Of a stretch of 64,000 nucleotides of DNA, positions 23,361 to 36,979 are shown one piece after another; within the stretch, counting starts at the first letter, position 1, and the number at the start of each line of letters is the position of its first letter. The notes under the pieces were generated by a model. That model ran no database searches, had not been told where the DNA came from, and was given only the letters and a program-made list of their open reading frames with translations. The stretch lies in NCBI GenBank assembly GCA_037179385.1, contig CM074193.1, forward strand, positions 44,545,082 through 44,609,081, in the 5' to 3' direction. Origin of the DNA: Holothuria scabra. Lineage: Eukaryota > Echinodermata > Holothuroidea > Aspidochirotida > Holothuriidae. Position numbers and translations under genes: made by a program.

Positions 23361-23656
23361 AGGGCCAAACCTCTCACCCCAAACTACAAGTTTGGTACGG
23401 GGGTACCGAAACTCTCAATTGGCCAGCTCTTTGATTGACAGCTAATCCAAAGAATGCAGAGTATGAAAGCTTATGTTACCCAACATGAACGATACTGAGA
23501 GTGGGTTTTGATTATAAATTGAGTTTTTCTATACTCACCTCGAAGCAATAAACTGAGATTGTGCCTGGATGAGGATGAATTTCATGCAGTTGTGGGAGGG
23601 GCTAAAGTAAGAAGGTTAGGAGAATTGGTACTGTTTGGGGTGAGAGAACTCGGCCT
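23361..23656. mobile_element. TTAA-flanked MITE, family K2, copy 1
   Basis: TTAA at 23357-23360 and 23657-23660. Ends agggccaaacctctcacccc and ggggtgagagaactcggcct are inverted repeats. Copies in the same family: 37376-37677 (complete) and 56175-56395 (truncated). Confidence 0.88.
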
Positions 23657-23660
23657 TTAA

Positions 23661-24065
23661 CTGACCAGGGCAGTTACGACGCTGCAATCATGTGATTAAA
23701 ATGCAAGGGCACCTGAATGTAACATAAACTCAGTGGAAAAATTAGTTACGAAGTTTGGAATTTAATATTTGAACTAAATCCTATAGGCAGTGTCGCAAGT
23801 TGTAATGGTTGGTTAACATGGATGATAAAACCAATCACAATGTGGTGTACACAGATCTGCAGTTTAAATTTGCTAGAGGTTGTACATGGCGTTAGTCATG
23901 TTACTGAGCAAAACATGATCACAGGTAAAACAAATACGCTCATAAGGTTACTACATGATGTGGGGCCAAGAAGCTCACATCAAGTTGCCATGTGCATGAT
24001 TGTTTATCTTCAGAATGACGTTGTGTGATGTCAATGCATGAATGGCTTAATTTATGCAAGGTAAC
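23661..24065 (+). repeat. Repeat X, degraded copy 3
   Basis: Follows 22270-22620 loosely: tcaatagaaaaattcgt against tcagtggaaaaattagt, gtgattggctgg against gtaatggttggt, gtcaccgagcaaaacatg against gttactgagcaaaacatg, and ctgcatgcgtggg against ctacatgatgtggg. Substitution level is high. Confidence 0.7.
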
Positions 24066-24740
24066 AAATAATGCCTTGGGACAGTTTTGTACAACATGGA
24101 ATTTTAGCAAGTCATTTTGAAGTTGTGGACAGATATCTATGTAGTGCGTAGAGTGAGAGGCACACCTTGCATGAGAGGCTATAGAGTCTGGAGGAAATCG
24201 TGAGTCAGTTCAGATTGAGACCCAAGTAATTATGGTATGAATAAAGGGTCACTTGCAGTATATTTTCAAAGCTCTTTTTGGTTTAAAACATCATTCTGAA
24301 TGGAAAGATATCAAAGAAACCAGATGGAGAAAGAAAGGCTAAACTTCTGGAGAAAAATTTGTGGAAACATTTGATGGAATAAGAAACCATTAGACAGACA
24401 ATCATTGTCTCAAAGTGATCACATAGACAAAACAAAAGTTATTGACCGGTGTAATTGGAGATAAGGTTTTAGTCATTCTGAGTGATTTTTATGAACTCTG
24501 GCAGGTTTTGAGCTATAGATTTATATTGTAGAACAGGCATTCTCTAACAACAGACCCCAACAAGGTAAGGGAAAAGACATTGGAAGATTAAAATACCCCA
24601 TTTCACAAAATGAATCAGTCTAATGTGCAAAAAAGGCAGGCATAATATTCGCAGCAGTTCTTCAAAAATTGAGTAATTAAACACACAGTGTTTATTTATG
24701 TAAAAACCTTTAATTAAAAAATAAAGACATTAAAGAACTG
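24066..24740. other. Unassigned
   Basis: AT-rich; no gene, no clear repeat. Confidence 0.5.
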
Positions 24741-24744
24741 TTAA

Positions 24745-25103
24745 AGCGGCTCATTGAGTTGATATCAAAAACTTAATAAGAGTGGCAAAGGGCCTCTACC
24801 ACTTGACAATGGTTAAAACTAGCATAAAGAGTCAAGTTCCATATCCAATAGTTACTGAAAAAGTTAAAATTTTGAATTTTGTGGTGCCCTGACTTTTAAC
24901 GGTTTCATGCATAATTTGAAAAAGTGTCTGGTCACACATTTTTGAAAATCGAATTGAGCTGTTGAATACTCACTCATAAAACAGTTATTTGAAAGTAGGA
25001 TATGGAGGTTGCCTTAGTTGGATCATTTGTCATTAGTATGTGAAGAAACTTTAACAGGTTTGAAAAAATTCGTTGAATTCATGATTTGACTCAATGAGCT
25101 GCT
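24745..25103. mobile_element. TTAA-flanked MITE, family K3
   Basis: TTAA at 24741-24744 and 25104-25107. Left end agcggctcattgagt, right end actcaatgagctgct, inverted with one mismatch. 359 bases, AT-rich, no coding capacity. Confidence 0.88.
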
Positions 25104-25107
25104 TTAA

Positions 25108-26812
25108 GCTTCAACATAAGTTGCTCCAGAAAATTTTTGTAAACAAATAAATATTGATCACAAATTCATAATACACTGCAAACAGTTTTTCACAGCTACC
25201 ATTTGGAGTGAATCAAAATATAAGTACATGAGAGGTTCAACAAGTTTCGTTTGCATCCTCTTTGTTGTAAGTTGTTTATTATTTACTCACAGTATAGTGA
25301 CTCTCAAGAATACTAACAATTTCATTCAAAATATAAAATTCCAAATCCTAAACTGTGTATGGTTTAAAACCAAATTTGCTGCATAATGAATAGAACTTTG
25401 GGAAATTTTAGAAGTATATTTTACAGTGTATCATTTTTGCTTGGAAGCAGCATGGAAGTTTTGTGCATAATTGCAATGACACTTGAACAATTTTAGGTGA
25501 AAGATCAGTGAACTGTACAGCAATAATTAGTATAAGCATCATGTCCAAAGGGAGGGGGTACAGTAAGGGAGCATCTGAGTCATGGTACAGTACCTCTTAA
25601 AGCTGAGAATTCATACAGTAGTTGTGGGAAAATGAGCTAAAGTCTCCGAAAATCAGTGGAAACTGTAAGCTTGCAAAATACACACTGAGACGGACATTAA
25701 AATTCACCCTCCTCGCCAATAAAAGTTGTTAAAGGCGCAACAATAATTGTGGCTCAAATACTGTAGCCCTCTTCTTGTCAGGGATAATTGTCAACATAGA
25801 CAATAAAAAGACTTTATAAAGATACCAAAATAATTCCCACAACATTTTTCAAAATCATTTGAAGAGAGCACTCTGCTTAAAATTAAACTGTTATCATAGT
25901 GGTGTGGTTTTAGGGGTGCTAATGAGCAGTTTCCATTTTGTAAATTCTTTGAGTGACCGTTCTCATGATAAATGGCTACTTTATTCTGTTAATGCAGAAT
26001 GGTCATCTGACACTGCACAATTATGTCATGAAAATGCTTCCTTCTGTACTTCTGTGGTCTCAAAAACCAGAAAATTGCATCAAATAAAACTGTAAATGTA
26101 ATGTAAATTATGTCAATTAATATTTCTTTGTGTGCTCATCTTCATTTCCAGATGCCAGAAATGTACACTAAAAGGTGATAAATTTCCCAAACTTTTCCTC
26201 CTGTAAGATTGCTTGCTACAGTATTGGCTCTACAGTGGCAGGTCTAATCTCTTTCTTCACAAAGTAAAGTAGTCCATTATAACATTAAAATCTTAAATCT
26301 AGGACTGACAATAAAGCAAAAAATAATGGCCGCCTTCATACTAGTATGTAAAAGAGAGGGATAGAAACATGGGTGTGTGCAGGTAGGGGCAAGGAGGGTG
26401 GACGACTTTCCTTTCCCCTGAAAAAGAAAAAAAGTAAAATTAACATCAATATTTCTTAACAGTTCACTCAGTGTTTCCTTATTTATATGCATTAAATAGG
26501 CATAAGAAGTGCCATTTTTAGGGATCTGGGAGGCATTTTGGGCCAAAATTTTCTTGTGCTTGGTGCCAACTCATGGTGGTGCAGAGCTTTTTAATTAGTA
26601 AAGGTTTATAAAAAAGAAACGTCAACGTTGTGCAACACTCCACATCATTATTTTAGCAATTTACAAGATGCTTCAAAAACATTCAAACTTCGAAGAGAAC
26701 CGTCAAAGATACAGACATAATTCCAACTGATTTTTCCTTAGGATGGCTGATTCCCTAACTGCCTAGTAAAGTCAGGGGTTTTTGTTGACATGTCAAGCTA
26801 CAGTACCTTTAA
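25108..26812. other. Unassigned
   Basis: No gene, LINE or MITE recognised. Short open frames on both strands match nothing known. Confidence 0.5.
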
Positions 26813-27375
26813 AAGAAGGGTTTAAGGTCACAACAGGATTTGGTATGTTAGAGGGGTACTCATTCTAAGCATTTTGGTGAAAATTGCATTGAAATCTGAT
26901 GTGTGGTTCTCATGATATGAGCATGTAAAGTTGTCACATTTTCAACAAAAAGTGAACTTGAAGCAAGCACATGTGACATCACATCCCCACATTAGAGCAC
27001 AGTCTTTTGTTTATCTTTAAATTTCAGACTTATTTTCTCCTCAACAATCACACATTATTAAAATGTGATTGCATAAGTGGCATGAGAGCTTTACAAACTT
27101 TGCACCCCCCACATGGAGGCCCTATTTCTATTAACTTCAAGGTCAACAAAACAGTCCGATAAAACAAAGTGAAACAAAGCATTCCTCGTCAATGTGAAGA
27201 AGTGATAAAAGCTCTGCTGCCCTCAAACTCACTTTTGAACACAAATCTGCTGACTTCATTTTCCAATATCTCAAGAGAAACATGTCCGATTTGAATGGAA
27301 CTTTTACCACACCATGTAGATTTGGTTCCTCTTTCACATATGAAAATTAAATTTTTGCTTAAACCTTCCCTTTAA
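26813..27375 (+). repeat. Repeat family R1, intact copy B
   Basis: Continuous counterpart of the interrupted copy at 2328-2700 plus 3565-3730, and of copy C at 61621-61875. Begins aagaagggtttaaggtcac and ends near ttctttcacatatgaaaa. No terminal inverted repeats and no target duplication were found. Confidence 0.8.
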
Positions 27376-28001
27376 GCTTAAGCTTTTTCCTTTAAATTGA
27401 AAGTAAGAAAGCACTGTATTGCCATTACTCTTCATGTGTTTGACATAATCACATGGACAGTTTTGACACAGAAGAATAAAGTTGTATTGCTCTGGGTGCA
27501 TATGAAAGTTAAAAGACCTCAGTTCACACATAGAAGTATGACTATTGCACACTGTACAGTATATCTTTTATTAGCACCCTGGACTCTGAAACAGCATTCA
27601 CCACCACTCTTTCTGCAAACTATTCATTACTTTGAATGCAACTTCATAGCAAGACTGATTTACAGTTTAAAAAAATTTCATATGTTAAGGGAGAGCAGTT
27701 GCATCTCATCCATCAAGTATAAAGATGAGGCAATTCTATCCCACTCCAGACTTAGTTGGTAGAGAGTTCTCTCAGGAAGCCAGCCAAAAACCTCAAATTG
27801 ATTTCTTCACTGCTATCTTATGTAGCTCTTACTACATATTTAATAGTTTTAACTGTGACGACTTAAAACAATAAAATGAACTGGAAAGAAAACTCAATTT
27901 TTTTTTTTTTTAATTTGCCATTTTATTATTTAAATCAAATTCTGAAAGTATGTGACTTGAAGCAAGTGTAAAGTTCCGGCCAGGTACTTTTAAATTTTTT
28001 T
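27376..28001. other. Unassigned
   Basis: No gene supported. A ttagttggtagag string near 27752 resembles a Pol III A box but has no B box at the right distance. Confidence 0.45.
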
Positions 28002-29012
28002 TTCAATTCAATTCAATTTATTTCTCATATGTACGACAATCATCAACAGAGGTATTATTTAACAAATACTAAAAACAAAGTACATATGATGTACACTAGA
28101 AAAACAATACAGTTTATCGAGGCTAGTGACCATACAAACATAGACAAAAGATGACAAAAAGAAAAGAGAAAAAAAATTCTTGACAAAGTGATGAGATTTG
28201 AGACAAATAACTAAATAGTTGCTAATGGTAACAACTACTTATAAGGAAAGATTTCAAATTCCTTTGAAAAGAATGGAGTGAAGGGCTTGATCTAACACTA
28301 GGGGAAAGTTTGTGCCAAACATAACAATAATTTTGGAGAACTACAGTAATTTGCCGTGTAAAGTTTTGTGATTGGTTACTGAAAAGAGGCAATTGTGGCG
28401 GGTCTGCATTGGGAACTGGGCTACATTAGGTGGCTTTATTACATTAGATAATACCTTCGGTAGCATATCATTACAATATTTAAAAACGATTACACCCATG
28501 GGAGACCTGTGGATATCCTTGATTTTTAATATGTTATAATCAAAATACAACTGATTTGTACTGAACCGTCTCGGTTTCTTTAAGAGAAGCTTAAGTATTC
28601 TATTTTGAAATGTCTGGAGAGGTTTTAGGACAGTAGCACAGGCTGTACCATAGACTTCAATAGCATAAGTAAGTTTAGAATAAATAAAAGAGTAGTAAAT
28701 CTGAACTGCAGTATCAACTGGAAGAATGTCACTAATATGATAAAAAATACCAATATATTTAAAGAGGGAATTGCGTAAGTCATTCACATGCTGTTTCCAT
28801 GTTAAATTTTCGTCAGTAACTAAACCTAAATACTTTGTAAAATTCAATTTCCTAATCCTGGTACCATTGAAGCAAAAGCTATCAATGCAAGCATGATTAC
28901 AGTTTTTTCTCGAATGAAAGATTGTAAAGGAGGTTTTATCGACATGGAGGGTAAGTTTATTTGACTCAAACCATATTTTTAAATGGATCCAGTTGGAACC
29001 AGAACTTAGCAA
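28002..29012 (-). pseudogene. LINE relic, ORF2 C-terminal region and 3' tail
   Basis: Minus-strand frame 29012-28341 reads WFESNKLTLHVDKTSFTIF, INGT-like FNGTRIRKLN, TKYLGLVTDENLTWKQHVND, YYSFIYSKLTYAIEVYG, LQTFQNRILKLLLKKPRR and LYFDYNILKIKDIH, the post-catalytic part of a non-LTR reverse transcriptase. The frame breaks near 28340 and resumes in another frame with VWHKLSPSVRSSPSLHSFQ. The insertion ends (minus strand) in aaataaattgaattgaattg, a simple-repeat tail typical of LINEs. It is 5' truncated: the catalytic FADD box is missing. It is a different lineage from the 12.6 and 19 kb relics. Confidence 0.88.
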
Positions 29013-32000
29013 AATCTTGGTTCTGGTTGGATAGTTCTGGTTGGATCCTACAGTAGTTCCTAATCCTAATCCCTAATCCCAGCCCTTATCTCAGCTCTCT
29101 TTCAAAAAAAAAAAATTTGAAAATGGAAGGTACTAGCTGTTGAAATTTAAACCCTTCCCTCAGAGCAGTGAACAATCAGACCTTGTCTCCTCCATCAAAA
29201 ATTCCCAGATCATACTGTAATTACCTTACTTTCCATAACATTCCCAGTATCATTTCCAATTCCTAAAGGCATTTTCTGGAGCCAGATCCATTGAAGAATA
29301 TGCAGAAAAGCTTTCTCTTCAGGAGGTGAAAACTGCATCTCAGTAGCAAGTGTTTCGAAGATAGGCCTTTTTCTGATGGATTTACTAGTGCATTATGGGA
29401 AATTTATAATGTCATCACTTACATTAATTTCATACTGCACTCATACCCTACATATGGTGTAGGTTAATACTATCTACAGCAAAAGGTATTCGGACATTCC
29501 ATCAGTGTCAAAGTTCAAGGATATTTAATTATGAACAAAAACAAAAGAAATCTTACACAATATGCCAACATTACTGTACATAACTTTTTGGGGCTTTGTT
29601 GATAAAGGGAGGTATTTTTTTAACAAAAGTAACCAATCTGTAAAGTGAAATACTGTACTGTATCTTGAGTTAGGAAAGGGGTATAGTGACAGTGTTTGGT
29701 AAACTTAGTCTGGAGTAATTTGTCTTTCTTGCAAAATGAAAAGGCTGTCATATACTGTACTTCACATAAGTCATAATTAACAGGGAACACTTTTTTTTAT
29801 TGCAGAAATTTCCAGTGCACCTGGTTATACCCCCTCTTCCTTAGACCACCCCGTCGTGCCCATGAGGAGATTCACAGTGTGGTCCCTTATGTCATGGTTT
29901 CTTTGTATAACACTGCTCTGAACTGTAGTTCAGTAGTCTCCGTGACCCTCTGTGATACACATAGGTTGTGACATTTTATTTATAGTTAGCTGTGACATAA
30001 ACAAGATATTTTCTGCAAAGAAGGTAATAAGTCAGGATAAGTTTTTGAAGCAAGTATTGACAACTTTACCGTGTGTACAGTAGTTTACAGTTTTTTCAGG
30101 AAAACATGTTTCTGTAATTGTTCCTTCCAAATTTACACTTTGGAAACATCCTGATTATTGATTGATGGATCACCAACATTTTGCAAAAATGTAAAGTCGT
30201 TCAGGAAAATTCACTTGTTCGGTGGAATGCATTCATAATTGAGTTCTGTCCTTATTTGAGTTTTTTTTTCTACTGAAGGTCAAATTTTCTATTGTGAGTC
30301 ATGCACTACTGCAGGAACTCCTGTTTTGTGAATCTGCACTGTTGAATCACAACTTGGTAATTGTATGGACAGATTGTTGAAGTAAGGTGGCACAAACTAA
30401 TTTCCATGAAGCGTGACTTTATTGACAAACTATTGAATAGATTCATTGAGACTTGTGGCACAGAATCAGTTCTACATTTTTGTGGATGAGAGGTTTTCCT
30501 TGAGATAGATTGACATACATTAATGGTGTACACGTGTTGAAGATTATATCAAATTAACCTATGCCTGGCTGCATGATTGATTTAGCAACACATAGTGATT
30601 TGTATGATTTCCTTCCAAGCACTGTACAATACTATAAACTTTTGCATTCACCAAAGCTGTTTGCATCATGCATTTGACTATATATTTCTCACAAGTACAG
30701 TATGGCTATTACGCTAATAGTAGCCAGGCCTTCTGAGCAGTACTACTGTAGAAAGAAGACTTCCAGAAGTGATATGGCAGGGCTGGGCATTAGTTTTCAA
30801 TTTAATATGCAGCCAGAGGGACTGAAGTACTGCAGAATTAAGTACTGGATAAATTTTCACTTGCTCTGAAATGGACAATAAAAATTTTAATATTAAAAAT
30901 CAAGAAAATGATGTTTTTTCATTGTACAGTACAGTAACACACACATTTGAAAATTTGATTTTGGGGCCTAAATTTATGATTACATTCTTACAAGCATGCA
31001 TTTTGCAGGGCACAAGGAAATGAAATTCTCCACAAATCTCATTTATTTTCATGTACTGTGCAAAAAGGGAAATTTCATAACAAATGCCAAAATTTCCTTC
31101 CAGATGCCCAAATTTCATGGGAAGGAGCTTCTCATGTTTTCCAACTTTTTCCAACCTTTTAAATGTGACCTACCATAATGTCACTTGCCCAATCAGATGA
31201 TCAGAAATAAGGAAAGTTGCCCTGGATATTTTTTACTTACAAGCAATCAGCAGAATATACTGTAGTGTTCACCCCTGTGTGATTATGGTGTGATTTTTGC
31301 CTCAACTGTGCATTACTGTATGTATATCACTACTGCATGGTAGATATAAGTACTGAGCACAGTCCATACATACTGCAACAGGTGCATAAGGCTAGCAGCA
31401 TTTCCTTTACCATATCAGGCAGGATCCCGATGACAATACTGTACATGGCTAAAATATGCAGTCTTTTCTATTTTATAAAGTAGACCTACTGGTCAATAGG
31501 AGCATACAGTTGTGAGAGTCCTACAAATGGCATTGTCAAAAGATTTAAGCTGATCCTGCATGTACTGCAGGCTTATTCATATCTTTATGTACAGATTAGT
31601 ATTATGAATTACTGTACCACACATGCACCTTACTTGATGTGCAAATGACTGGGGATTTGCTTCATACCAATTGCTGCAGCTGCTGTACAATACATGTACA
31701 GTACTGCACAGATATCTGTACTGTATCCAAGTTGATTTGCTTCATGTAACTTTTTAGCCCACCAAATGAAAACTTGTCAGTATGACTAATGATCAATGCA
31801 ATTTATTTTGTTCATTTGAAACATTGGAGGGAATATTTGATTTAAGGTCTGAAGTTCTGAACAAATATGTTTTTTTTTGGTCTACCTTCTATATTAAACA
31901 ATTTGTTAATTCTAAAGTGCAAGTAGATTCACACAAAAACTTAAGTACTGTACTCTTCGAAGTAAGTGACAGGTGTGGCTAATATTCAGCACATATTAAT

Positions 32001-32014
32001 AGACAGCCTCCTGT
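29013..32014. other. Unassigned, rich in TACTGTAC-type words
   Basis: About 3 kb with no gene or bounded element. gtacagta, tactgta and similar words are unusually common, as they are through 30.6-35.5 kb. Confidence 0.5.
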
Positions 32015-32121
32015 GGCCCGTTCCACAAAGAGTTACGCATGATCTTAAGTTTGATTTACTGTTGACTTAAGTATGGGGAATCAAACTTAAGATTGTGCGT
32101 AACTCTTTGTGGATAGGGCCC
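32015..32121. mobile_element. Hairpin MITE of about 107 bp
   Basis: ggcccgttccacaaagagtt followed by acgcatgatcttaagtttga is mirrored by tcaaacttaagattgtgcgt and aactctttgtggatagggcc. Almost the whole element folds into one hairpin around a short loop. The target duplication is unclear. Confidence 0.82.
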
Positions 32122-34995
32122 CTGGTCTAACGGGGTATAGCCTACCTATTTGTATCTAGACTTGATTTAGGATATCAAGTAATACAGCAAGGCAGATGTG
32201 GGTTCTGTGATTCAGTGGAGGCAGACAGATCGCAGGTGGTGTCATTTTATGTGGCAAAGTTGGAGGTACATGGCTTGAGTTCCAGATATGTCAAAGTGAG
32301 ACCTGTGACGGCCCAGGGTTGTTAATTCACCCCAAAACAGCTAGTGTGTTTTCAGCTGAAATGGTCTTTAAAATAAATTTCAAATTTGATCTTAATTGTT
32401 GAGTTGGTTTGTATTTTACTCCTGAGACATAACTATGGTGCACCACCGGTCCTAGCTACTTGCATCATCAAACAACCGCCCTGCTGAATAATCATGATTT
32501 GCCCAAATTAGCAGAATTAAACAGTTTCCAAAAAAAAAAAGAAAGAAAGAAAAAAAAAACAAAATCAATTCTGAAGAAGTAAAAAGCTACATGTATACAT
32601 ATACTGTAGGCCTATAGGAAAACAAGTGAAACAAATTACAGAAGATTTTCCACCGACTGCTGTCAGTGCACGTTGGGCTGCCATGGCTTCAAACCCCCCA
32701 CTCCCTTATTGCTCATTCTGCTGACCTTTTTTCTGGCTCATTTCTCACAGTATTTTTTTTTCTATGTTTTCTAGATAACTGTGGTTCTGATGCTTACTTT
32801 TCCTTGATTAGTTTACTGAAGTCAGGCAGACAATATAATATGCCACTTCAAACAGGAAATGATATTTATGTTGTGTTGTAACAGTATATAGTACATGTGT
32901 AGTTACAGCAGTTCTGCATTTATTGTAATAATGTACCTTAACGAGGTCAATTTGGTTGTATTGTGATTTGTACCTTTGTTAGCCTGTATTCTTTTGTTTG
33001 CAATGAATTTTTATGTAGATTGTAGCTGAGGGACAAATAGGAACTGGACCATGCTATGTACTGTAAAATATGTTACTTCCTGATTAATATTGTACAATAC
33101 CTGTAGTAGTTTAACTTTGCATGTAAAGTCAGAGTCTGTTGAAATATATTGCACTATAGGTTGCCTGCTTAGTGGACGTACATTTCCCCTGTTCCTACGA
33201 CCACAGGAGAACCTTCCCAAGAATATGTTGTCCTACTGAGTAGAGAAGTCCAGTACAACATTAACAAGGTACAATGTTTGTTTTAAATATGAGTGGATTA
33301 AATCACAAACTTAAAATGCCAATGAATAGGAATAATTGCACTTAAGTATGGTTGTAATATATTGTTCAGATAATAAAAGGCAGTACTTGGCTTTAGATTT
33401 TGCATACATGTCATACAGTTCTAATTCTTCTACATTTAGCCCCTCCTACAACTGTCTAAAGCTTGTCTTATTCTTATCCAGACACAATCCTAGTTTATTG
33501 CTCCCGGGTATTGCTTCATGACCAGTTTGTAACCCTGGTAAGCACACAGTGCAAAGTCCTAATGTATAATCAGAGAACACTCTCAGTGTATACCATTTAA
33601 TATGAGCTACTCTGCTTTTTTTTTTTTTTTTTTTTGAATTTGATGTCAGTCAAAGATCTGTGCTAATTGAGAATCTTTGTAGAATGAGAAACATTGTTTT
33701 CAAGGGTCAGAATTTAGCCTTGAAACTTTGGAACCCCTAGCTCATGAAATCAATTGTTTCTAGGGGCTTCGATCAGGCCATGGGCCCCTGTTACTGCAGC
33801 AGCCCAGGTCTGAGGTGATGAACAGCTGCCTTCAGTTTAAAGCTTACTCATTGAAGAAGTCAATCTTACTCTCCACCCAATTTACTGTACCAATATTGCA
33901 TTTGGTCACTTCAGGTTATGAAAAAAATTACTACAGTAATAGACCACCACAATCAACCCAACTTCCTTAAATCTAGAAGGTACATTTTTTCAAAATTGAA
34001 AATATTGCAACGTTTAATTTGCAGCTGGGTTCTTTGAAAATGATCAAAATTTAGCAAAGAAGAGGGGAATGCCCTTCAGCTCAGCCCCTGTCAGAAGCTG
34101 GCAAAAGTATCTTGATGTGGCCTCCTACATTATTCACTCTTGCTGCACTGGTCTGTATAGATCAAGTCCAAATTTGTGTGGCAGATCTTTTCAGTGAGCA
34201 CTGTGATATGCATTTTTGCAATATCCCTGTACGTCACCTCATATTTTGAAATTATGCAATTTTTGCAATTTCCAGTTTTAGGAAGTTCCTTGATTTTGAA
34301 TTGAATATTTCCCAACAGACTCTAAAAGCAGCTGTGAATTTGTGCACATGTAATATTGTAAATGCAGTGTATTTTACCCAGTCCTACAGTTTTGTGGGCA
34401 CTCCTTGTGTATTCACATTTAAATGTACAGAAAAGCTTTTTGCTTCCCTTCCACCCCCCCCCCCCCACCTCACCCCTCCTTCTCCAGACACACGCCCCAG
34501 TTCTTTGCCAGTTTAAAGTCAAGAATTCAACATGGAGCAGGCCACTGCTGCATGTACTGTACATCTGCAGTGTGCTACTTATGATTCTGTAGAGTAGATT
34601 GTCCACACAACAGTTCAGTACTGTTTCATTGAAATTGGCAAATAAATGTCTCAGGCTTATGATCATGAAAGGTATTGTACTGTATATATAAGGACCAGTA
34701 CCGTGTCTTAGACATGTACAGTACTGCCAAATCAGTCCATACAGTAGGCCTACCTAAAGAGAAACCATCTATGTTCACAGCCAATACTTCAGTACAGTAC
34801 CTACCCTGGTTCTGTACATTGTACTGTTGACTTTGTCACAAGTGGATTTTCCCTTTGCAGATCTACAAAGATTTAAATACTTTATGTTAATCAGTTTACC
34901 TTTCAGATTTGTACAAAGCTGAGTTGACAGAGCAGAGCATGCACATATCATGCAGTCTGTCTCGAGTTACCAGTAAGTGCAGTTACTCTCATGGT
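32122..34995. other. Unassigned
   Basis: No gene. Contains a T run at 33616-33635 and a c-run at 34455-34466. Confidence 0.5.
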
Positions 34996-35201
34996 TCAGT
35001 ACAGTACAGTACAGTACAGTACAGTACAGTACAGTACAGTACAGTACAGTACAGTACAGTACAGTACAGTACAGTACAGTACAGTACAGTACAGTACAGT
35101 ACAGTACAGTACAGTACAGTACAGTACAGTACAGTACAGTACAGTACAGTACAGTACAGTACAGTACAGTACAGTACAGTACAGTACAGTACAGTACAGT
35201 A
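34996..35201. repeat. Pure ACAGT pentanucleotide array, about 41 units
   Basis: An unbroken array with period 5 and no visible variant unit. Because the unit has no stop in any phase on either strand, all six frames are open (Ser-Thr-Val-Gln-Tyr on plus, Cys-Thr-Val-Leu-Tyr on minus). Confidence 0.98.
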
Positions 35202-36439
35202 TGGCAAAGTGTGCCTCCACACCTTTCTGACAACTGATTGCCTTTGTCAGGGCTTCCAGATGCTGTCAGGAGCTTGACTGTCTGGCAAACCTTTGCTGCA
35301 CCCCAGGTTGTGGTATCCATGGTACCTGTACGCACGTGTACTGTAACTTTTAATGTCTTTACTAACTCCAGGTTTGTGGTACCTATCTGCAGGCATTTTC
35401 ATGTAAAATCTCAAGGTTTGGTATTTTGGAGGTTGGCAGACCTCTGATATCGTATCTTAATTTCGGTAGAGTTGATTGGAAGGCCTACTGTACAGTATGT
35501 ATACTGTATACTGCCATGTTGGAAACTATTGGATACAGTCATTATTACTAGATTAGGCTGCTGTCACTGATGTTTGTTTTGAAATGCAGAGATACACACC
35601 TTGGAATGAAATTGCCTTATTAGCATAATTAAATGCCTGTGCTTTATTTGGAGAGAAAATACTGAACTTGCCAGTCTCCAGATTTTTATGATGTTCTAAA
35701 TGTGAAATAAAAGCTTGGCATATTGCAACAATTCAGCATGCATTAGACAAGCCTGAACTAAATATCACCATTACAGTATGGTACACCAGTACTGTACTTG
35801 AGATATTAAATAGGTCTACCATATGTCACTAAGCTTGTTAGTCTCATGTCCAGCCACTCACACATGTGTCTTGACATCAGTAGGGGAAAAGGGCAAGTGT
35901 AGTCACTGCATATGGCTTTCACTACTGAGAAACATTGAAATTTATGTTTACAAAATTTACAATTTTCTTGAATTCATTTAATGAACAACTGTGCCCTATT
36001 ATTCCATCATTATTCTGCTATAATTTCTTCAATGACAAAGAAATGAAAAGTTCAATTTAAATAACCAACAGGAGTCTTAATTTTCTGGAAGTATAAAAAC
36101 AATTCCAAATTGTTCCTGAAATGACGCAAAATGTGTTTGTGCTTTACACAAAGTAAGTTACAGTGTAACCTTTAAAAGAGTGGTACCTGCTAAGGCAAGG
36201 TAAATTTTGATTTATACAGCATGAGCTCCCATTCTTCATCAAGGTGTGTGAAAAATCACACTCCTCACAGTAATTTGAAGGGAGTGATGGAATGCAATTG
36301 CACTCACACGCCTCAAAATCCAAGGTCCAAGGGCTCATTTAAAAGGAAGATTTTTTTGTTGACCCTCTTTGCTTTCATATTTGACCTTTACATGGTGGCA
36401 ATGACCTACTGTACAGATCAATCAGCTGGTGATTGAATA
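35202..36439. other. Unassigned region upstream of MYO6
   Basis: No gene or bounded element recognised. It would hold part of the MYO6 promoter or 5' intron if transcription starts further left. Confidence 0.45.
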
Positions 36440-36830
36440 TGTAGCACAGTACACACTGCCACAACAACTAACGACACCAAGCGACAAGACATGGCGTCGG
36501 CTGAAGTCCTGGCTGTGTGGCCAGTTTTACCACTAGAGTTCCGTTGTGTTGTAAGCCGTCGGTCCCATTGAACATGTTCATTCGTAGTTGGATGCAGTCA
36601 GTACATTGTAATTCAGGGTCACACAGCCACAACTACCAAAGAAGTGTCTACTATTTATTCAAGTTGTCCAAGTTGTCGCTGAGGTGTGTACAGGGCTTAT
36701 GGTATGTCATTATACAGAACCAAGAACAATGAAAAGCTGAACATTTCAATGGCAAATTACAACAAGCCATCATCATGATGTTAACTTTGTCATTTATTGC
36801 ATATTTCCTTTGGTTTTTTCTTTCATACAG
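36440..36830 (+). promoter_or_regulatory. Possible 5' exon or promoter area of MYO6 (weak)
   Basis: The acceptor at 36830 needs an upstream donor. This stretch is locally richer in G+C than its surroundings and has gctgag|gtgtgt near 36680 as a possible donor. There is no TATA box or other diagnostic element. It is only the nearest candidate; the true first exon could lie many kilobases left. Confidence 0.2.
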
Positions 36831-36979
36831 AAACCTAGAAAGTGTCCTCTCAACAGTGAAGTAAAATGGATGAAGATCAGAAAGTGTGGGTACCTCACAT
36901 CGAAGATGGGTTTGAGTTGGGTAAAATTTTGGACCTTGGAGCAGAGACTATCACTGTAGAGACATTCAGCTCTGGGAAG
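36831..36979 (+). CDS. MYO6: MYO6 exon with start codon (coding 36866-36979)
   Basis: A pyrimidine-rich tract ending in cag at 36828-36830 precedes this exon, so the first 35 bases are 5' UTR joined to an unseen upstream exon. The ATG is at 36866. Coding residues 1-38 are the start of the SH3-like subdomain ([13 protein letters not shown]). Donor gtacgg at 36980, phase 0. The acceptor upstream of the ATG argues that transcription starts further left. Confidence 0.93.

Noticed and set aside
27745..27790. Possible tRNA gene (ttagttggtagag)
   Set aside because: No B box or cloverleaf at the right spacing; at most an old SINE head.
34909..35335. Long open frames of Ser-Thr-Val-Gln-Tyr or Cys-Thr-Val-Leu-Tyr repeats in all frames
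   Set aside because: A 5-base unit without stops in any phase keeps every frame open; this is a microsatellite, not a gene.
36517..36732. Open frame just upstream of MYO6 as a separate small gene
   Set aside because: No motif, no splice support; better read as possible 5' UTR or intron of MYO6.
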